The position numbers and the translations under genes are program-made. The notes beneath the pieces were generated by a model. That model had not been told where the DNA came from. It did not search any database and was given only the letters and a program-made list of their open reading frames with translations. A DNA stretch of 64,000 nucleotides from Maritalea myrionectae DSM 19524 (GTDB taxonomy: Bacteria > Pseudomonadota > Alphaproteobacteria > Rhizobiales > Devosiaceae): contig NZ_AUHV01000003.1 in NCBI RefSeq assembly GCF_000423365.1, positions 682,001 through 746,000 of the forward strand. The letters run 5' to 3'. Shown here piece after piece: positions 60,640 to 64,000 of this stretch. Positions within the stretch are counted from its first letter, which is position 1. Every line of letters begins with the position of its first letter.

Positions 60640-62199
60640 TCATATCTCCCCGTCACGTTCAGAGGCTAGTGCGCGAACCACCGCACGCGCTTCTGCACCG
60701 AGTTGCCCACCGAAATAATCAACTGTTTGCTCGTAGTTTAACCCACCGCCCCTTATAGCATCGTCAAGCATACGGTGAAAACCAGACTTGGTAATCTCAA
60801 ACCCAAAGACCTCTCGCGTAAGGACTCCCACATTCTCTCCAAAGGTCTCGATTACGGGGCGCTCGACTACCGAGACAGCCCCCGACCGACGCAATTTCCA
60901 TGCGCAGGATTTCGGAACTTCCTGCAAGACCACAGGAGAGTGCGTGGCGACAATGGCCACCCCGTTGCGTTTAACAAGCAAATCGGAGAGTGCCCGGATA
61001 AAAGCAGATAAGAGTGGTGGATGCAGGTGGCCCTCAGGTTCGTCCAAGAGGACCAGCGTGCGCTCGTCAACGAGTTCTACCAACTTCGTTATCGTCAATA
61101 GGACAATTGCATGACCAGAACTGAGTCTTCTATAGAGACTGAAAGCGGCCTCACTCCATCCATCATCATCCATTTCCAATAATGCGGGAACATTGGCCTC
61201 AGCGAAAAGGTCATCTGCCTCCAAGGTCTTAACGGCGGATAGCCATCGCTCTGATCTTAAACCTTGTCGGCAAAGCGCAAAGCTCTCTGTGAAGTCTTGT
61301 GCTAAATCTAGCGGTGTCTTTCTCGAAACAAAATCTTTGTTATATTCGTCGGTCCGCCATTCAAGTAGTCCTACCTGCTCGCAGCGTATCGCATCATCAG
61401 GAGAAGGAAGGATCGGGGCATCGTCAAAAGCGCTAAAGGATGTCACCACAAGCCCTGCAAACGACCATTCATCTTCCGCCGCATCTTCAATAATCTCGCC
61501 TACAGCATCGTCGTCAGCTTCGTGTTCACGGCCAAGAAGCGCCAAGGCGATACCTCGCATACAGCGTGTTTTGCCCACGCCATTCCGACCAATAAGAACA
61601 TGGACATTCGTCGGCGGCCTAGACTCTGGAAACACCTCAAACCTTATTGAGGGCGGCTCTATCCCCTCGTTCTGCACAGGGAACATGTAGTTAAACTTGT
61701 ACTCCGTTAGTGTTGCATCACCGTGTGACAGTCGGTGCAACCGCCCCTTAACGCTTGTCGGATTTACACCCCGTAGAAGCGACATTTCCATCACTTCTTC
61801 TGAGCGCACAGCAGCGAAGATTTCCAGGTCATAGGCGCAGTCCCTAAGGCCGATAAGCACACGCTGCCGCTGGCTCCTGGAGAGGCTGTTCAGGGTTTCG
61901 TAGTAGTCTTCTTCTTGACCAAGGGAGAAGAACCGATCATCCAGTCCATCAAAGGTTTGTTCCAGATCAGGCGTACGGACATCCGGTGCAGGTTCAACAC
62001 TCCTCCCAGAGGCGCGTAGACCAATTTGGCCAATTTTAACAGACCCTACCCGGTGCCTTTTACTCTCTTCATCAAAAACCCAAAGAGTGAACATCGTCTG
62101 GAAACTAAACCAGTCATCCCAACTATCCACTAGCAAGAAAGCTTGATCCTTTGCATCCGCAGGGACTTCACTCCAATTCTCAATTACTTTGAAAAACAT
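60640..62199 (-). CDS. AAA/ABC-type ATPase, Septu PtuA-like
   Basis: A 519-residue ATPase. After a roughly 190-residue N-terminal region it has Walker A VLIGRNGVGKTRCMRGIALA (about 201-220), an ABC-like signature in RLSSGHAIVLLTITKLVELV, Walker B TLVLLDEPEGHLHPPLLSAF and the switch IVATHSPVVLQEVP. This arrangement is shared by PtuA and OLD-like ATPases; no TOPRIM nuclease follows, in keeping with a separate HNH partner downstream. It probably senses infection and controls the HNH protein. It is transcribed away from the integrase, and its start is 107 nt from the integrase ATG. Confidence 0.78.
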   Translation of the reverse strand: MFFKVIENWSEVPADAKDQAFLLVDSWDDWFSFQTMFTLWVFDEESKRHRVGSVKIGQIGLRASGRSVEPAPDVRTPDLEQTFDGLDDRFFSLGQEEDYYETLNSLSRSQRQRVLIGLRDCAYDLEIFAAVRSEEVMEMSLLRGVNPTSVKGRLHRLSHGDATLTEYKFNYMFPVQNEGIEPPSIRFEVFPESRPPTNVHVLIGRNGVGKTRCMRGIALALLGREHEADDDAVGEIIEDAAEDEWSFAGLVVTSFSAFDDAPILPSPDDAIRCEQVGLLEWRTDEYNKDFVSRKTPLDLAQDFTESFALCRQGLRSERWLSAVKTLEADDLFAEANVPALLEMDDDGWSEAAFSLYRRLSSGHAIVLLTITKLVELVDERTLVLLDEPEGHLHPPLLSAFIRALSDLLVKRNGVAIVATHSPVVLQEVPKSCAWKLRRSGAVSVVERPVIETFGENVGVLTREVFGFEITKSGFHRMLDDAIRGGGLNYEQTVDYFGGQLGAEARAVVRALASERDGEI

Positions 62200-62255
62200 A
62201 GCTCCCCCGAGGAACTCCTAGAACCATTGTACCGATACAACATCCTGCCCATCTT

Positions 62256-62596
62256 GCCCCAAACCATACCCTGACACGCGGATGTCTTGTGTCTTAATTT
62301 GTGGGCATGAGAAAGAAGCTAACCACAAAAACAATTGATGCGCTACCTGCTGCTGTGGGTAAACGCTATGAAGTGCGCGATGAGCTTTTGACTGGCTTTA
62401 TGGTCAGGGTGTCGAGCGTTGGCAAGAAGGTGTTTTACCTCAACACGCGCATCAACGGTCGAGCACGTCGCATCAAAATTGGTGATTATCCTTTGATGTC
62501 GCTCGCAGAAGCGCGTCAGAAGGCCCAAAGCATTTTGCGCGACATATCCCTAGGTGCATTTGAAAACAGCGCTGCTGGCTCACCTGAGCGCTCCGC
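62256..62596 (+). repeat. Long direct repeat copy 2 (integrase upstream region and 5' end)
   Basis: Partner of 48788-49128. It includes GACACGCGGAT at 62273-62283, shared with the tRNA-Met fragments, 24 nt before the integrase ATG. The two copies are close but not identical, so they come from related elements, not from a very recent duplication. Confidence 0.85.
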
Positions 62597-63551
62597 GCCA
62601 GTGCTTAAGGACGTGATCGACCAGTTCATTGAGCGATATGCGAAGCCGCGCAATAAGGGGTGGAAAGAAACACAGTCGATTTTGACGAAGTATACGCCTT
62701 TATATTCGCTCCCAATTGATCAAATCCATCGCCGTGACGTGCATGAGGTGTTGGATCGCATTGTCGCTAATGGAACAGCCACACGCGCCAATCGTGCTTT
62801 AGCTGCAATCAAAACCTTGATGAACTGGGCTGTAGATCGAGGCTTCCTTGATGTCTCCCCTGTGGCCAATATGCGCCCACCCACAAAGGAGGTGCCACGC
62901 GAACGTGTTCTAACCCATGAAGAAATCTGTGCGTGTTGGTATGGTGCAATTGAAGAAGGCTACCCCTTCACCCAATTCACGCAACTGCTCATTCTATTGG
63001 GTCAACGTCGAGGTGAAGTGGCTGGCATGCGTTGGTCTGAGTTAGACTTCGATAGGGGATTGTGGACCCTGCCTTCGTCCCGTGTAAAAAACGGCACTGC
63101 CCATTTCGTGCCATTGCCCAAACTTGCACTTGATATCCTGAACTCAATTCCACGCTTCTTGAACAGCGATTATGTGTTCACCACGACAGGCACCTCTCCT
63201 ATTTCTGGTTTCGGTCGCCTAAAGCGTCGACTTGATGAGCATGTTGGCCTTGATGCCCCTGGTTGGCGTTTTCACGATCTTCGACGCACAATGGCCACAG
63301 GCATGGCTGAATTGCGTGTTGCCCCTCATATCATTGAAGCCATCCTGAACCACAAATCAGGTATCTTCTCCGGCGTCGCAGCCGTCTATAATCGCCATCT
63401 ATACTTAGATGAAAAACTTGAAGCATTAGAATTATGGGCGAACAAAATCGAGATGGTGACCAGCTCTTTGGCCCCAAATGGGTCGACGAATGCCACAAGG
63501 AAGCTAGAAATGTTGGCAGAGATCAATTCCGCGAACTTGGCAAAGAACTAA
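62307..63551 (+). CDS. Tyrosine-recombinase integrase (P4-type, DUF4102 arm domain)
   Basis: A 414-residue site-specific recombinase with all domains: arm-binding (about 1-90), SAM-like core-binding (VIDQFIERYAKPRNKGWKET...) and catalytic. Active-site residues are the Arg in LLGQRRGEVAG, Lys in SSRVKNGTAH, His and Arg in FHDLRRTMATG, His in LNHKSG and the nucleophile Tyr in AAVYNRH. A GTG 6 nt upstream is also in frame. It should integrate into the tRNA-Met 3' end seen at 47107 and 56366; an 11-mer of that site lies just upstream. Its 3' end overlaps another gene. Confidence 0.92.
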   Translation: MRKKLTTKTIDALPAAVGKRYEVRDELLTGFMVRVSSVGKKVFYLNTRINGRARRIKIGDYPLMSLAEARQKAQSILRDISLGAFENSAAGSPERSAPVLKDVIDQFIERYAKPRNKGWKETQSILTKYTPLYSLPIDQIHRRDVHEVLDRIVANGTATRANRALAAIKTLMNWAVDRGFLDVSPVANMRPPTKEVPRERVLTHEEICACWYGAIEEGYPFTQFTQLLILLGQRRGEVAGMRWSELDFDRGLWTLPSSRVKNGTAHFVPLPKLALDILNSIPRFLNSDYVFTTTGTSPISGFGRLKRRLDEHVGLDAPGWRFHDLRRTMATGMAELRVAPHIIEAILNHKSGIFSGVAAVYNRHLYLDEKLEALELWANKIEMVTSSLAPNGSTNATRKLEMLAEINSANLAKN

Positions 63552-64000
63552 GAGAGTTCGCAAAGCCATACCTAATCCAAATCACAACTGTCCCATCAAA
63601 TTTCCAAGGTGGGCCAGACAAAGTTGATCCTTCAAAACAACGCGATTTCATTGAAACTAATGTTCTTGAGCCCATTGCGAGATTGAGCGAAGCGCTTGAC
63701 GCTAAAAATCGACACTTATTCAAAAGCCCAATGTTCGACCATTCTAAGTTTCAACCTGACTTTGAAAAGGCGCTTAGGCTTTTAGATGAAATTGAAGATT
63801 TTGCTGAAGCAGCATTCATTGAACTCGATATGCAGGCCACTCATTCAATACGACACTCCACACAACTACAGTTTGAGATTGTAAACGGCATTGTCGAAAT
63901 TCTCGAAGAGCAACTAGCCTTATACAAAAACAGAATGGGCACACGAGCGAACGTATTGGTTCGATTGGCGTTTAAAGAGATCACTGGCCTCCATAAACAA
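63434..64000 (+). CDS. Hypothetical protein overlapping the integrase 3' end (partial)
   Basis: From the ATG at 63434 the frame stays open for 189 codons to the right edge, in a different frame from the integrase, overlapping it by 118 nt. The product starts MGEQNRDGDQLFGPKWVDEC and is charged and mostly helical, with segments such as LEPIARLSEALDAKNRHLF and FEKALRLLDEIEDFAEAAFI. No known domain is recognised. The 449 nt after the integrase without a stop in this frame, and biased amino-acid content, argue that it is real. An overlapping partner of the integrase suggests a role in mobility or its control. Confidence 0.65.
   Translation, partial: MGEQNRDGDQLFGPKWVDECHKEARNVGRDQFRELGKELREFAKPYLIQITTVPSNFQGGPDKVDPSKQRDFIETNVLEPIARLSEALDAKNRHLFKSPMFDHSKFQPDFEKALRLLDEIEDFAEAAFIELDMQATHSIRHSTQLQFEIVNGIVEILEEQLALYKNRMGTRANVLVRLAFKEITGLHKQ

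Noticed and set aside
59800-62199. Retron-associated ATPase/HNH effector
   Set aside because: No reverse transcriptase gene is present within the visible neighbourhood, so Septu-like is the simpler reading.
60640-62199. OLD-family nuclease
   Set aside because: The ATPase domain is similar, but the C-terminus shows no TOPRIM motif and an HNH partner is encoded separately.
1-64000. CRISPR array
   Set aside because: No regularly spaced short repeats were seen on either strand.

Overview
The window reads as chromosome from a marine alphaproteobacterium, Rhodobacterales or Rhizobiales-like. The evidence is the many TRAP and ABC carbohydrate transporters, a DmdA/DmdB-like cluster, frequent ATGA and 8-nt gene overlaps, and a tRNA-Met 3' sequence used as an integration site. 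The species cannot be named from the sequence alone.

Positions 1 to about 47,100 are catabolic, in blocks. (1) 1-3975, plus strand: end of a 2-oxoacid dehydrogenase E1 beta gene, a lipoyl-bearing E2-like protein, an aldehyde dehydrogenase, and a second E2 with the catalytic domain but no lipoyl domain. (2) 4040-12242, minus: a MalEFGK/ThuEFGK-type ABC importer with a PHP-domain hydrolase, a Gfo/Idh/MocA oxidoreductase and a GntR-LacI hybrid regulator. (3) 12340-17123: an IclR regulator divergent from an ECHDC3-like crotonase, a DmdB-like acyl-CoA ligase and a DmdA/GcvT-family enzyme. (4) 17290-24940, minus: ROK repressor, M20 peptidase, two paralogous ribose-type binding proteins, RbsC-like permease, YhfX-like PLP protein and ATPase. 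(5) 25331-34345, minus: a second MalEFGK-type importer with a GH63-type glycosidase, a LacI regulator and a GH42 beta-galactosidase; promoter regions of both transcription units share an operator-like sequence. (6) 34645-43603: transaldolase/F6P aldolase, TRAP transporter (minus), then FGGY kinase, fucose-isomerase-like protein, DapA/NanA-type aldolase and GntR/FCD regulator (plus). (7) 43676-47017: SnoaL-like protein, EamA exporter, glutathionyl-hydroquinone reductase, divergent LysR.

From 47,107 the character changes to mobile DNA. A 58-bp direct repeat containing the 3' part of a tRNA-Met gene occurs at 47107 and 56366. Each copy is followed by cargo and then by a copy of one integrase and its upstream region: truncated at 48839, complete at 62307. 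The first slot holds a nucleotidyl-cyclase-fold protein and a HEPN-like protein. The second holds a HelD-type helicase with an inserted nuclease-like segment, plus a Septu-like HNH/ATPase pair. Between the broken integrase and the second repeat lies a tight five-gene operon (GNAT, E1/ThiF-like enzyme, membrane protein, second acyltransferase, Acg-like nitroreductase) with a convergent diheme cytochrome c. A partial gene out of frame with the integrase runs off the right edge.

The strongest candidates for something undescribed are the exchangeable slot between tRNA fragment and integrase, the cyclase-fold/HEPN-like pair, and the five-gene E1-like operon. All functional assignments come from reading motifs; no database search was possible.
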